Positions 1-48,661 of a stretch of 64,000 nucleotides of DNA are shown one piece after another (the first letter of the stretch is position 1; each line of letters opens with the position of its first letter). Under the pieces are notes generated by a model that worked only from the letters and a program-made list of their open reading frames with translations, had not been told where the DNA came from and made no database searches. The DNA comes from Lucifuga dentata (lineage: Eukaryota > Chordata > Actinopteri > Ophidiiformes > Bythitidae), in contig VXCM01002504.1 in assembly GCA_014773175.1 (NCBI GenBank), positions 1 through 64,000 of the forward strand, in the 5' to 3' direction. The translations under genes and the position numbers were made by a program.

Positions 1-719
1 TTCTTTGCCATTTCCATCGGCTTTTATGTTGCTTCCCTTTCCCCTAGACCATAGGGTTGTAACACCATATTACTGGCAAACACAGTTACGATAAATCTGC
101 TGTGATATGATCTCACCAACACGGCACGTATCACATTTTGTGGCTCTGAATTATGTATTCTGCACAACTGGCTTTATTATGTCATTTTAATTTTCTTCCA
201 GGCTTTCTGAATAAATGTATTTTTGTATATTTCCTTGTTGTAAAGAGCCTTAAGCTCTACGAAATAAGATTAGCCACAAATAACAACTGCTAGAAAAATA
301 ATAAGAACACATGGAAAAGATCATCTCGCTTAATCAAATAAATAATGGCGTTATGTAATCTGAAATAAACAAAGACTTGGGTTCGTTCACTGTAATGTGT
401 TTATATAACCTCCTAAACCGCTTAAATTTAAATGTGACTGTATTCCAACTGTCTTACTTCGTGAAAATGTTCCTTTTCTGTAGATCAGATACAGATCTGT
501 TCTGGCTGCAAAAGGAAGCGTCTGACGCTGCTGTGACTTCACACATAACTAAAAAAAAATTAAAATAGAAATGTCCCAAAATATACATCGTCCCCTAAAA
601 TAAATCTGTAATGGCTTTGCCTGCTGAAGACACTCAGATTATCTGTGTAGTTTTATAATGTAAAATGTTTTCACTGCGAGTAAAAAGCAGCGTGGAGGTT
701 TTTATTTTAGTTTATTTGA

Positions 720-1380
720 GAAGTTTAACTTCACTTCTTCAACTTCAAACCTTTATTGTCCCACAGGGGGAAATTAGCTCTGCAGCAGGGCGACAGCACA
801 ATCCAACAGTGACACAATAAATAAGCAAAACAAAATAAAACACAGACTACATCACATCAAATACCATTAAAATTGATCCAAATCTGTTTACAAAGTGCAT
901 GAGTTCAGCGACTTTATTGACATGGGATGAAAGAGAATTTATACCTGTTGCACTTTGCCCTCTGTAGCCCAAACCTCCGACCTGATGGAAGAGTTTCAAA
1001 CTCCCAGTAAGAGGAAGGAGTGAAGTGGCTTGAATTATCTGAGCTTTCCTGAGAACAGACGGCTGACAGGAAAAACTGCTGCTAATAAATGATTTTTCTG
1101 GCTGTTTTAACGTTATTGTTCAGTCTGTTCTTATTCTGAACATTTACATTTCATACCAACACATCAGTGAAATGTTAAGACTGATTCTATCACTGATTTG
1201 TAAAAAAGCTCCATCAGTTTTGTGTCCACACTGAAAAGATTGAGTCTTCGCAAGAAATAGTCTTTGATGAGCCTTCTTACAAATCAAATCAGCGTTTCCT
1301 TCAGATTCCAGTTTATTTCTATGACGTGCCAAGGTATCTGTAGGTCTCAACACTCTGCACCACCTGTAGAAACACAATGG
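720..1380 (-). mobile_element. LINE remnant (reverse transcriptase C-terminal end plus 3' tail)
   Basis: Reading the minus strand from about 1380 down, two frames together give a decayed reverse-transcriptase tail: VETYRYLGTS, then (frame shifted) RRLIKDYFLRRLNLFSVDTK and FYKSVIESVLTFH. These motifs are typical of the C-terminal part of fish non-LTR retrotransposons. At about 740-790 the plus strand reads CTTTATTGTCCCACAGGGGG, the reverse of a common LINE 3' end. It lies in a TMTC3 intron and is broken by frameshifts and stops. Confidence 0.6.
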
Positions 1381-1418
1381 AGACAGGTGAGGCTGAACTT
1401 AAAGCTGAAGCGACTTAC

Positions 1419-4400
1419 CTGGTGAAGACAGGAAGTTGTGACTGAATGACCTGGACTCTGATGATGACCAGCAGCAGAGTGCTGATGATGAGGACGATGA
1501 GCTTCATCAGCGTTTGCAGGACGGCATAGGGGAAACCGTCTTTACCCTGCAGGACTTTAAGAATCATGTGTAGCAGCATGGGCAGCGTGAACTGACAGGA
1601 AGGAAGAGTTAACAAAAAAAAATCACGTTCAACACCACACTTCTGCTCTTATTCTACATTCATCACCATGACGACACGTCTAAAAATCTACTTTTCATAT
1701 TAAGTCACATTTAATTCCAAACCGCTGAGGCATTTATTCAGTTTTTAAAGGAGCATACCAGTGGTTTTGCATGTTGGAGCCCAACAATCCACATACACGT
1801 TACATTACTGCCAACCATTTTCTAAAACAAAACTGCAGCAGTAGAATTTTTCAGTTGTTTTTCCACAAACACTGAATTTTAAGGTGGTGCATCACCTGAT
1901 CATTTCATTCTGAAAAATCTGGGGATCTGGAGAAATAACAGGAAAACTAAAATATGGTTTTCTGTTTTAGAAAATAGTTGACAGTAACGTGTATGCGGTT
2001 TGTATTTATTGGGCTCAAATGTGCAAAATCACCAATATGGTCCTTTAGGGGATTTAGAAAATTTATCCACAATTTTTTAAACTCTGTGGTACAATTTCAA
2101 AGCTTTATTATTTTAATCATGAAGCAAAATCAGACTACAAGAGATTCTGTGAAGATGAAATTGGTTTGAGATTTCATATTTTGGCACAGCAGCTGCGCTA
2201 AAGTTAGCATTCCGTGTGCTAAAGTAAGCGTTCTGCCACGGATTCACACGTAGCAGCACGCTAACAAACCGCTCGGATCATTTCTAAGCTGAAGGCTGAA
2301 CATGGAATAAAAGCAGGAAACAGCTGCTTGGTTCACTCAACCAACAAGTCTGACGCCACTTAAAGGACCATTACCGGCGATCGTGCACGTTTGAGCTCAA
2401 TATATACAAATCCTCATACATGTTACGTTACTGACAACCATTTCCCAAAATATACTACGTTAGCAGTAAATTTTAGATTGATTTTCCTACCTTCCAGACT
2501 GTCATTAGCTTCAGTTCATTCCAGCACGCTATTAAAGTCCACTTATACAGATCTGAAACATGCTGAGATCAGTAATCCATCACGTCTACGAGGGTTTTTT
2601 GCGAAGTAACTGTTTTTTAACCGATCCAGCACGGAGCTGCACGAAGACGATGTATTTCCTCCACAGATGTTCCATGAAGGTCTTAGCTGTGTTGCTAAAG
2701 CTAAGTTATCATGGCGTTGGACTTGACAGGATTTCCTCTCTCCTGGTTATTTGTTAGATTTGTGGATCTTTTGTTTATCAAGTCATCTGGTTCCTTTACA
2801 CGATCCTTTAAGGTGGAATTGCTGTTTTTGGAGCTTTTCTACAGTTCTGGTTACAGACTCTCTCCACCTCCCTACACTCCTATTTGGAGGCTAATTCATT
2901 TGACAAAAAAGAGACAAAACACACCATAAACAAAGGTAAAGATGAATTTGACTGATAGCATTATTATTATTTTTTTTTAATTTTCTATAGATATTGTGAT
3001 AATATTGTTATTGTGAATTCTTTTGGCCACAATAACCGTGGAGTGAAAATCTGATATTGTGACAGCGCTAAGCTGAACATTTGACTCTGAAAGCTTAGGG
3101 GCTTTAAAAAACATAAAAGGAAAATGAAAATACAGTTTTATGTTTAGGAAAATGGTTCAGTAATGTAACATATAAGCAGGTTGTACATGTTGGGGTCAAA
3201 CACGCACGATTGCCAGTATGGTCCTTTAAGTTAAAGACCACAAACCGTGCAGCCGTGCTTTATATTGCAGACGTGACGAATCGTGCTGCCAAACCGTGTC
3301 AGAGGTCAGGAATCTTACCCCTTGTGCGACAAACACCTCGTGGACGCAGCAGATCCCGACGACGGTGATGCCCTGCTCCTTACAAAGCGTCGCTGCTGCC
3401 ACCAGAAACACCGTCAGAGCGATGGGCGCCCAAACTATCACACACAGACATCCAGCACACGTTTACTTTGGTACATACAAACTTCTACTAACAGGTAAGA
3501 AACAAAAATGATAAAAAGGATTGTTTTACATGAGTGCAAAAACTCATTCATTACATTTAGAAACACATTTTCAGTCTAATTATGGTGTTTACATGAGGTT
3601 TGAAGACAAATCATTTCTGGATCCCAAAACTCGCCGGTGGGTTTGAAAGGCATGTTTTCTTTAAACAATCACCAAAATTACACCATTTGTCAGAGTCAGA
3701 AACTTTAAAAATCAAAATTATTGTCGGGTTTTCAAATTTCCGACAGTCCTTGAACTAACCATGTGCGTCTAACACTTCCGTAAGGAAACGTAACCAAATC
3801 TAAGCTTAAAATAGTGATATTTCCTCACAATCACTTTATTATAAATGTCTCACTTAAAAATTTGTTACAATCCAAATTCTGTAAAAAAAAAACAACAACT
3901 TCTGCATTTTTCGCCACAACTAGCAAGACTGGAGCTCCTGTGTGCTCTTTAACAGTCACATGACAACAATTCAGTGCGTCATTGGCTGAATGCAGACTGC
4001 AGCAGGAACACTAAGCCTATTATTAAAGATTATAGGTTGTAAAAATGTAAATAGTTCAGTATGTATAGTCCCTTTTTTTATTTTAAATTTTTTAATTTTA
4101 TTTTTCCAGTATTGGTAACACTTGTGGGCACTTGGAAAAATGTTGAATATATAGATTACATCTTTTTATAATTTTTTAAAATAAATTATCAAAGAAATTC
4201 AACTTACGTTTTTTTTTTATTTTTTTATGATTTATGACATTATAACTGTGTTATACTGCACTAAAGACATTTCTGAGTTCTTCCTACATGTAGCCATGAT
4301 GGTGCTGCTTCCATAGAGCTGCAGGACTTGCTGCTACAGTGAAAAATGAGCCACAGTGATAAAAATGTGACAGGAGCAGAAACCACCCAGAAAGAGCTTG

Positions 4401-6844
4401 GAGTCCAGAGGGTTAATTGGAGCGTAATAAAAGTCTGAATATACATTTAAATGTACTGAAGATGAGCATTAACTGTGGTCTTTTTCCATAGTTTAGATTA
4501 CCATAAAGGAAATTTAATGTCTAAAATATCACTTTTAAGGGGAAAAAACCGAAACACAGCCAGTATAAAAGCTAAAAAAATGATTTGTAAGGTACAGCAG
4601 GTAGAGTATTTCAACAAAGGAACATTTTTTGCATACTAAATATTGAGTAAACACATAACTTTAACAGTACATAAACTCCAACACTGGTTTTCAAGTTTAA
4701 TCCAGAAGTCACTAATGTGATTTATATGTCACAGTAGAATGCAGAAAATTGGTTCATGTATGAGTGACATAAAAGCTTAAATCTTAATGAAGCACAAGCA
4801 GCAGCAAGTGTGTGTGTTAGTGTGTGTTTGTGGTCACACAAACTATTAAACATATGTATGGTGTCATGTTTAAATGCTTCCGTGGAATCACCAGGTGTTC
4901 AAACAGCGCTGATCTCTGTGCCATGCCTTAATTTCTCAACACGGACCTCTGCACACGTACGGTCTGGGACGACTTCCAGCAGCTGAACTATCGCAGCTAA
5001 CCGCCGAGCACCAACGCCTCCGGCTTCCTGAGCAACGCGGCGTTAACAGATACTTGGCAGATGATGTCATCACACCTGCCAGCTGCACCAGAGGGTGAAG
5101 ACATAGGCTGGAACCGTAAAGGTTTATGTCTGGGCTTGTTGCATCATATATCTGCCTGTGTGTTATCATCAAAACAAAGCACTGAGGCAAACATACACAG
5201 GAAGTGTAAGAAACACGTTTAAGACTATTTTACGCATGGCTGCTGCATGTTAACAAGCATTAAAATAAAATGTGTTGCAACAGGGAGCTTTTCCCTGGAG
5301 GAAGAAACAGGTGGAACACTGCATGTGTGTCAGCGTGACGTTAAAATGAGAACAGATATCCATCAACAACTTATTACTGTAATTCCTCTTTAAGGAATTT
5401 AGGGGAGAAGAGAGCTGAACTCTGATGGTTTAAGTGAACTCAGACAGATATGACTCACGCTGTGGACCATTTCCACAACTTCTGTTCAGAGCCACATCAG
5501 CAGGGAGAGAGGCTGTACATCACATGATCCATGCATGTTTTAGGTGAGGCGTGAACTCAACACGCATGACATGAAGATGAGGTCTGAGACTGTTTTCAGA
5601 GCTGTGGATCGTTTGCTCTGGTCTGAATCAAGGCCTAAAGCACTGAATTTACCACTTGGTTTGTTAAGTCTCAATCAGGAAAAAACATCCAGTCAAACTG
5701 AAACATATCAGCAAACGTCATGTGTCATCTGTCTGCTGATTAGTCAGAAAGAAACTCCAAACAGGAAGCGGTTTCCTATCAAAGTAAATCAGAGTAACAA
5801 AGATGAATGTGGATCCTTTCCTAGTCATAGCATCATTTGATCCATGAAGAAGAAAACTATGACAGCAGAAGCTGAATCACGTGTGGAAAACCACATGCTG
5901 CTTCACATGACGTGAAGAAGACGTGCTGCCTTCACACACTGAACATGCTGAGAATATAAAAGCACACACTAACCTGAACACGTGTTAATCCGAACATGTG
6001 TTAGCTAACATTGATGTGTTTCCACCTTTATCAGCATTGTCTGATTTGATCATCAGAGGCAGAGTTTAACTGCATTTGTTTTACTTTTAACATGTTTAAT
6101 CTAAGATAAATTTAATGCACTTGGCGTTAAGCGTTAGCGACACGTAACCCTCTCCGGTTCTCCTTAGAACGGTCTCAGCGGAGTTGTTTTGATCTGCACC
6201 CGAGTGCAAACGAACTGGACCGAGGAGGAAACGAACCCACAAAACGCTCCTGACTCACCGATGGAACGGTTGGCGCTGGTGGAGTTTGTGTAGGCCAGAA
6301 ACGCCGCCAGCAGGAAGATCGAAGAAAGCAGTTCAGCTCTTCCAACCACGCCCGTGACCTGATGATGAAAAGTGATAACGTCAGCAGAACATATTCAGAA
6401 TTTACCTGAGCGGTCCAATCAGACGTGCCCCCAGACAAGAAGACTTTTATTTTTTTAAAAGACATTTTAGCATTATTTCCTGCTTTAAATAAAATGAAAT
6501 GACTGTTTACTAGATAAACCCACAAGTATTTATATTTTTAGGAAACAAGTAAGAAATTATTTAAAATGCAAATATGATTGATTTGTTGCTGTTTTTGGGT
6601 GGTCATGTTTCTATGATGATATTCATTGTATTTGTTTTATTACTGTGTTATTGTGAGATTTCTTGCTTGTATGTTTTTAACTGTATTTTTGTTTATCAAA
6701 TTTTGTATTTTAAAATTGTTGTACTTTAAAATTTGTGGTCCCCAGGAAGACTAGCAACCGCTGGAGTGGGAGCGAATGGGAACCAATAAATAATAAAGAC
6801 AAATAAAGATGTACTTTCATGTGGAAAAAATACTTATGAATGGA

Positions 6845-6877
<33 letters not shown>

Positions 6878-7538
6878 CCATCTCATAGGGACATCGCAGC
6901 TCAGAATTGACTCCTGACCTGACCGGCTGCGGTCCCTGCGATGGAAAACACACGCATATTATCCATTCCTAAGTATTTGTATTTGGAGTATTTGGAGCTT
7001 CATGCTACCAGAACATTTAAATTCTCAACTGCTAGTAAACACCAACAGTGATAAATGCTGACAGATCTCAGCTCACATCCCAGAAATTCTGATCACTCAT
7101 AAACCACAAGTCTAAAATACTGCTGCTATAGAAGTTGTCTGCTTGTGTAACAGCGAGTTCAGTTGAATCCAGCTGTGAAAACCGGTCATGAGCAGATAAC
7201 ACGTCTGTAAGAAGCCTGGCAGCGTGCACGGCTTCTGTAAACGGTGACTGCCCTCATGTGGAAGAAACAACCTTCTGACTTTTAAACCAAAACTCTGACA
7301 TACAAACAGATCTACACTAAAACCAAACACTTTAAGAAGAAGAACTATAATTCCATATATGAAAGAAGAGCTGATTTCACCAACAATCACAAAAAAAAAA
7401 AAAAAANAAAAAAAAAAAAAAATACTACAACACCGCTGATTATCCAGCAGCTTTATTTTCTTATGGGTTTTAATCCCAGAGCTGGAAAATGATTCCTGAA
7501 CAGAACAGGCATAAATAAATAATAATAATAACAACAAC

Positions 7539-7570
<32 letters not shown>

Positions 7571-7606
7571 NAACAGGCATAAATAAATAATAATAATAAC
7601 AACAAC

Positions 7607-7641
<35 letters not shown>

Positions 7642-8299
7642 TAATAATAAATCACACTTCGCTGAATGGGTCCGTTCACAACATCCTTAAACACATTATC
7701 TAAACAAGCACAAATCAACTCCAAGCCTGTTGCCGTCGTCATGGAGACCCTGACCAGATAAACGGCAGCGATTCCATCACGTTATGATCACAGGGTTTTC
7801 AAAGTAACGCGCGTCAGAAACATCCGTGTGCCAATTCAGCCTCGTCAAGGCTAATTCACAGGGCTGCAGGGTAACGAAGACAAACGACTGCTACGTCAAT
7901 TTACACGTTTAGCTGCTGTGACCACAAATCACATGTTCTGTATGTGCAGCATCAGCCTGAGGTGGAGCTGTGGAGTACGTAAATATACTAGCTGATACCA
8001 AAAAAAATTCAAATTAACGCCCATTTAAAGAGACAGGCAACCAAAAACACACAGAGAAAGACACGGGGACACACAGGGACTCTTTGCATGTACTTAACAT
8101 GAAGGGACCTTCAGTACAAACGACCCGTTCAGAGAGAGATTCCAGACGACGATAACACGAAGGGCATCTGCTGGACCAACTCTGAGGGCTCATTTGTGAG
8201 GCAAATCGTTTCCATTCAAGACTCTGAGAGGCTGTGTGTGTGTGTGTGTGTGTGTGCGTGTGCGTGTGCGTGTGCGGTNCATTCAAGACTCTGAGAGGC

Positions 8300-8330
<31 letters not shown>

Positions 8331-10874
8331 GCGTGTGCGTGTGCGGTGCATGCACGGCTCCCTACAAGCAGAGTGCTGCCTTTGTTTTTCTGCTCAGGCC
8401 TGACGGCCGTCAGCTCAGATCTGTGAACAGAGTGACAGAATGAAGTCCTAACAGATTGTTTAGTCATGTGACTTTATGACATCATCGAGCAGAAGTGGTG
8501 GCAGCAATGAAGAGCAAACACCATTGGTGGTTTACAGCCGAATATAAAAGATATATTTAACAAAAACTGCTGTGTGTGATGCTGTAGCTAGCTAGCTTCA
8601 GCTAACGTTGACATACATACTGTATGTTGTTGTTGTGTGCGTTGTTGAACGTTCGTTACATGACAAAGCTGCAGGAAGAATACTGTTTATGACTTTTTTT
8701 CAAGAGTACATGCTGTGACCACACGTGTCATTTATCACATTGAGCGTGTCAAACTATTTATCTGTTGTTTTGTTGCTGTAATTATTTTAGCTAGGTGGCG
8801 TTAGCCCACGTAACCATCACTGGCTGGTTCGCCGGCCGGCAGTCAGCGTGCTGCGTGGGTTTGTTAGCACACGGCTCACCGTACTTTAATCATTTTGCAT
8901 AACGGTACACAGGTCACTGACACGTGACCTTTGACACGTTTAGAACCCAAGCGTGACGTTGTATGTTTTCTGGTGGTAATCCTGTCTTGTTTGTGGATCC
9001 GTGTGGACTGATATGGTATTGATCACATGTTAATCTGCTCAGACGCCGTAGCTGTCAAAACTGATCAATAGCGTCTCAGCTAGCTAGCCTTCATTTGTGC
9101 AAGAGGAGCATGGCTAATATGGGGGTCACTGAGGATTTATGTGTGAACCTGCTGCATATATGAAATAAATATGTAGCGGTTACTTCATGTTATGACAGGA
9201 TTTTTATCTGGTGTCTGTCGCTCTACCAGAAGACAGACGTCAGTTTGTTAACCATCTCTCCCTGCGTTGTTGTGGATGGCTTCCAATGTTGATCACCCTC
9301 GGTTAAGCAAACTCCAGGAAAGTCCTACCTTTCCTGGACTTGAGCGATTGCCGCGACCTAAAGCAACGCATGAACACGGCATTTTTGCTTGAACAACTAG
9401 TCTCACGTCTCCTCTGCCGGTTGCATTTCCTGCGGAAAAAGCACGATGGATGTGAAGAAATTTTTTTTTTTTTTTTTTTTTAGATAGGCCTCATGGAGGA
9501 GAATGAGGTCAAATTCAAATGATCAACAAGGAAAATGTATCTGGTTTGAGATCAGCATTAATTAGCTTATTTTAATGCTTGTTTGCATTCATGACTGCAA
9601 TCATAAAATGGAAGAAGCCTCAAGCATTTTATCAGGTTCCAAGAATAAAGAATTTCATAGAAAATCAAAGAATTTGATAGTTAGGCTCTATAATTTGAAA
9701 AATGTTTACATGATAGCTGCAATAACTTGTTACTGCCTTCATCTGATTATTATAACTGAGCTGTTTTAGGGGATTGTTATAGTTTGTTTATTGTGATTAC
9801 TGACAGTTTTTTTTTGTTTCTGCTGTTTTTTGGGTTTTTTTATCAACACAGCTGACGCTGCAGTAAGTACTGAGCTTGAAGAAGCCACTGAAATGAACAG
9901 TGAAAAGCATTCATTTGTTTTTTTTGTTTTTGAGTAGGTACCTCAACACACTAAAGCTTTCATACTCTGGCTTTGAGCTACATAAGGGAGAGATCCAGAA
10001 CCTCTGATTTCTACTTTGACACAGCAAAATCACCTTTCATTTCAGTTTATCCTTTTAATCTTACCTAAGGTTTTAGGAAAAAAACAACAAAAAAAACACA
10101 CAAAACTTGTCTTTGGCCAGTATGCATACACTTACTGCTTCAGTGTGGATGGGATGCACGGCAAACAGTAGCGCTGCCACCAAGCTGGAAGTCTTATCCA
10201 GAAACAAACGGCACACACGCAGGAAGAGCACACAAACGACGGCGTGGAGCACGACATTGAGCAGATGGTAGGACACAGCGCTCAGCTCACTGAAGAGGTA
10301 GTTCAGTCGGAAGGTGAGAACAGTCAAGGGTCGATAAGATTTATGGCTTCGCTCCTGTATCGGGACATAAATACGTGCTGTCAGATGTAGGTCAGCTAAC
10401 TGATTAATCACAGGCTGTGGAATATTTACTGCAGCTTTTGAGTGATGCTTCAAATTTGCTCCATAGTCAAGCTAATTTGTGTGGAAGCCACACACGAGTT
10501 TCTACAAGTGTCATCAGACAAATATGTTTTCACTTAATCTAAACAAAACTGTTTGTGACCTATAAAACTAAATACACTATACTTGAAATATGCAGTGTGT
10601 GTTTTGAGCAATGATGTAATATTTCCACATTAAATTCAATTAGGCCTAGACTTCTCAAGTCTAAGTGTCATGGAGCATCACTTCCCTCAGCCATGGGCGT
10701 TCCCCAGAAATCATTAAGGAAAAGGTTATGGAGAGGGGTCGAGGGCCGCAGATCCTTATTGTCCAGGATTGCTGAAACGTCATCAAACACAAAGCCGCAG
10801 GACAGACTGTTCCAGTAGCATCCCACCACCAGTCCAGTCAAAAGTAAAATCTCCTTCCAGGACACGACAGCCAT
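1419..10874 (-). CDS. tmtc3: TMTC3, N-terminal part (partial, runs off left edge)
   Basis: TMTC3 is an ER multispanning protein of the TMTC family, which O-mannosylates cadherins; its C-terminal TPR repeats are outside the window. Coding exons read on the minus strand: 10874-10686, 10354-10136, 6358-6259, 3434-3319, 1591-1419, totalling 265 residues. The translation follows human TMTC3 closely: a first membrane segment, then [11 protein letters not shown] with the acidic DD pair expected of GT-C-like enzymes in the first lumenal loop, HPIHTEAV near residue 130, and the hydrophobic TPIALT-like and [15 protein letters not shown] segments. The start at 10874 matches the human N-terminus; the exon begins near 10899 after a TTTCTGGACAG acceptor. 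Four junctions are phase-consistent GT-AG. The first intron is not: exon 1 must end at 10686, where the donor reads GG. The downstream coding exon, expected to start FDNPA-like, is not visible in 1-1418. Confidence 0.95.
1745..2047. mobile_element. TTAA-flanked palindromic MITE, copy 1
   Basis: It starts TTAAAGGAGCATACCAGTGG and ends CACCAATATGGTCCTTTA. The first and last ~100 bp are imperfect inverted repeats of each other (GAGCCCAA..CATACA.GTTACATTACTGCCAACCATTTTC against its reverse). This is a short, internally deleted copy of a family with about 20 members in the window. It lies in a TMTC3 intron. Confidence 0.75.
2360..3229. mobile_element. TTAA-flanked MITE, copy 2 (long)
   Basis: It has the same ends as copy 1 (TTAAAGGACCATTACCGGCG and GCCAGTATGGTCCTTTAA). 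At about 870 bp it is longer than other members, with unrelated sequence in its middle from about 2690, so it probably carries a secondary insertion. Confidence 0.65.
3600..6250. other. TMTC3 intron, mostly plain AT-rich sequence
   Basis: No exon, RNA gene or clear mobile element is visible. Short open frames here (for example 4936-5190 minus and 5544-5840 plus) have no recognisable protein, start context or flanking splice sites. Confidence 0.5.
6590..6812 (+). mobile_element. Probable LINE 3' tail
   Basis: T-rich sequence leads to GGTCCCCAGGAAGACTAGCAACCGCTGG and ends in an AATAAATAATAAAGAC tail. This resembles the 3' untranslated end of a fish non-LTR element. No coding part remains. Confidence 0.4.
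6848..6877. repeat. (TG)n microsatellite
   Basis: About 15 TG units in the TMTC3 intron. Confidence 0.9.
7390..7650. repeat. Poly-A and (TAA)n microsatellites with two single-N joins
   Basis: A poly-A run is interrupted by N at 7407. A TAA/CAA repeat is interrupted by N at 7571, and the ~66 bp before that N (from AACAGGCATAAATAAATAAT) are repeated after it. Long open frames here are repeat translation only. Confidence 0.85.
8213..8350. repeat. (TG)n(CGTG)n microsatellite, duplicated across a single N
   Basis: CATTCAAGACTCTGAGAGGC followed by TG/CGTG repeats appears twice, with the copies separated by N at 8279. The second copy has slightly more TG units. It is most likely an unmerged contig overlap. 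Confidence 0.85.
8560..10070. other. TMTC3 intron without recognised features
   Basis: Contains a poly-T tract at about 9462-9481 and short direct repeats such as GCTAGCTAGC. No coding exon or RNA gene was seen. Confidence 0.5.
10684..10691 (-). other. tmtc3: Non-canonical (GG) donor of TMTC3 coding exon 1
   Basis: On the minus strand the exon ends ...ATGGCTGAG and the intron starts GGAAGT. A consensus donor here would be GAG|GTAAGT, so the sequence differs from an ideal site only at intron position 2. Phase 0 at this point is required because the next exon starts in phase 0 with ERSHKSY, and the human protein has the matching boundary after MSE. The nearest alternative GT is 4 nt downstream (GAA|GTGATG) and would shift the frame. 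Confidence 0.7.
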
Positions 10875-10899
10875 TGCAGACCACAGGCGTCATTGATCA

Positions 10900-12282
10900 C
10901 TGTCCAGAAAAAACACAGAGGAGTGCAAATATCCCAGTTAGGCCTCACTAACATGTGAAATACAGGGAACTTGTATTGAAAATGATCTTTTTTTGAGTTG
11001 GCTTAGCAGTGTTAAAATGCAACCAATCAGCTCCATTCTTACAAAACACAGTTTGGTATTCTGTCATCATACTGAGCATCTCTTCTTCAACAATAACTTC
11101 ACCAGCTGTTTCAGCATTATTTGCTGTAAGATGCAGTCACTCCCTAAAATTAACTTTAAATCTCCGGTAGCAATATAGCAATAGCCTCACCTGTGCCACT
11201 CTCCTTTTCTCATACTTCATTTGAATGGAATAGGTTATTTTAGTCACGAAATGAGGCTAAACTTCATTAACCTGAAAGGTGAACTAACAAGTTCTAAGTT
11301 TACACATGTTGAGGATTATTTTAAATGCTTACATGTGCCAGTAAACGTTTCAATGACAGATATCTGCAAATTAAAGAGCAATGGAAGATATAGCAGAGCT
11401 AAAGCCAGTTACTAGCTAGATAATTTAGATTATTTGAAGACGTTTATTCAACGAACACCGTGCGTTGCATCGTAGTATTATAACAATATAAAATACTCAA
11501 AGAGAATATTCTGGCGATTCACATTCGCAACTAGCTAACTGTAGCACAGCGTTAAGGCTAATCCCACGGCTAATGCTAACTAGCTTCATAAAAGTTCTTC
11601 AGCCTCACGGCGTCCTCACAAATTTACCTTTATTAAATTTCATGTTATGTGTACAGTTAAAACAGCAATGTAATGACAAAATAGCTGATAACTTAGAATA
11701 TAGAGACACAAACGTAGTGTACAATGAGGCAACCGACACCCTACCTGTGCATGTTAGCGTCGACACACGATCCCTATCACATCCGGTGCAAAGGTGAAGT
11801 TGTTAGCAAGTTAGCCCAGAGGTTTTGTTTTGTATGTAAGCGGTTAGTATCAGCTCGATAAAATGCGATTTATCATGTCCATCAAGTTTAGATATTTTGG
11901 ATAAGGTCACGGTAACAGTCCAGTCGTAGGTAAATACCAGTTTAATTTTCTTGAAAAAGTTAGCTAGCTAACCTGACTTGACAGCAGTTGTTGTCAGCGG
12001 TAACCTAGCAGCGAAACCCGCCTATCGCTGCTCAGCGACCTGCCGCTAAACGAAGATGTTCGCTGAATTTCTCGTAAAAGTTTCAAGATAAACGTCGTTG
12101 AGGACCTAAACTAACTTTAACGAAATGCGATTACTTCCTATTTAATTCTGAGGGTACTGGATTATTTTGCTAATGCTATAGCATCCCCGTTAAAATGCGC
12201 TAGCTAACATGTAATTAAGACTGCGCTGTGTTCTTCATTGTTGGAAAAGTCGTTATAACGCCTAAAGTCGTTATAACGCGAC
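10900..12282. promoter_or_regulatory. Bidirectional TMTC3/CEP290 upstream region
   Basis: TMTC3 (minus, start codon 10874) and CEP290 (plus, start codon 12283) are head to head, about 1.4 kb apart, as in human. The non-coding first exons of both genes should lie here, but I could not place them. A candidate RFX/X-box-like site (GGTCAC GGTAAC, 11905-11916) fits the second half-site well and the first only partly. An RFX site would be expected for a ciliary gene such as CEP290. Just before the CEP290 ATG, a CGTTATAACGC-containing unit is directly repeated (12250-12279). Confidence 0.5.
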
Positions 12283-47674
<35,392 letters not shown>

Positions 47675-48661
47675 CGCTAACCACAGGGTTAGCATTTTTT
47701 AAACTACAACCAAACGGACTTTTCAGTTTCTTAGACGATGCAGTTTGACATCGAGTTTATACGCACAAGGTGGCTTAAAGGACCATACCGGTGATTTAGG
47801 ATGTTTTGAGACCAATAAACACTTCCTGTATACGCATCATTGACAACCAAATTATTTAATGTATTGCTTATTTCAATATTTCTACACGTATATTTTTATG
47901 TTGTACTGGAATAAACTGAAACCAATGTTAGTCTGGAAGGTAGGAACAACAATTCTAATATCTACCCTCCAGCAGCATGTTTTGGAAAATGTTTGGCAGT
48001 GTAATAATGCGTATGCAGGTTGTATTTATTGGGCTCAAAGGTGAAAAACCACCGGTATGCTCCTTTAAAAACTTTACAGCACCGAGCTGAAAGTGATTTT
48101 AGCCTTTAAAGCTGCTTCAGGTTCGAACATGAAGCTGTTTTAATAACTTAAGTTCTATTTGGCAGAGAAATTTCTTTTTTTAATGAGAATTTTCTCCGTT
48201 TTTGTGTTTGTTTTGTGACTTTATGCTTCCATGAACGTTCTAATGAAGCAGATTTTATACTGAACTTGTTTCCACTTAAATCAAACGTTTTCATTTATGC
48301 TTGTTATTCTTCTATGCTAATATATTTACAATAAATAATGAAGCATGTCAGCGACTAAAAATGTTGATTTGGTCCTTCGTGTTAGCATCACGCCATCAGC
48401 TTTAACCTTGAGCCTTTACAAAGCGCCTCTGAGCAAGGCAGCAAACAGCAGCCGGATGAAACGTTTCGGCTAATGGCGTCATATTAATAATGTGTCAGCA
48501 GATACAGAATCCCTGTAAATCTGTTTCTCTGAGCTGAAAGACGGAGCATTTTTACAGCTAAACTTTAAATCCTGCTGAAGCATCAGCCAGCGGATCGCAA
48601 ACCGACGTCCTTCATCAGAAGCAGAAAGAACGTGAGACCGTTTCATCGTCTCTGACCGGAT
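47675..48661. other. CEP290/RLIG1 convergent intergenic region
   Basis: The two stop codons face each other 987 bp apart. An AATAAA at 48330-48335 is the best candidate polyadenylation signal for CEP290; earlier AATAAA copies lie inside the MITE (about 47813 and 47909). No separate gene is seen. Confidence 0.6.
47775..48068. mobile_element. MITE copy 14
   Basis: TTAAAGGACCATACCGGTGA to CCACCGGTATGCTCCTTTAA, about 290 bp. Lies in the likely CEP290 3' UTR and supplies alternative AATAAA motifs there. Confidence 0.8.

Noticed and set aside
5544..5840. 98-codon open frame in TMTC3 intron
   Set aside because: No recognisable protein, no splice sites at its edges and no repeat of its pattern elsewhere; expected by chance in 64 kb.
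8216..8467. Frames of alternating Cys-Val or His-Thr
   Set aside because: Translation of TG/CA microsatellites, as also at 21382, 38496 and 58904.
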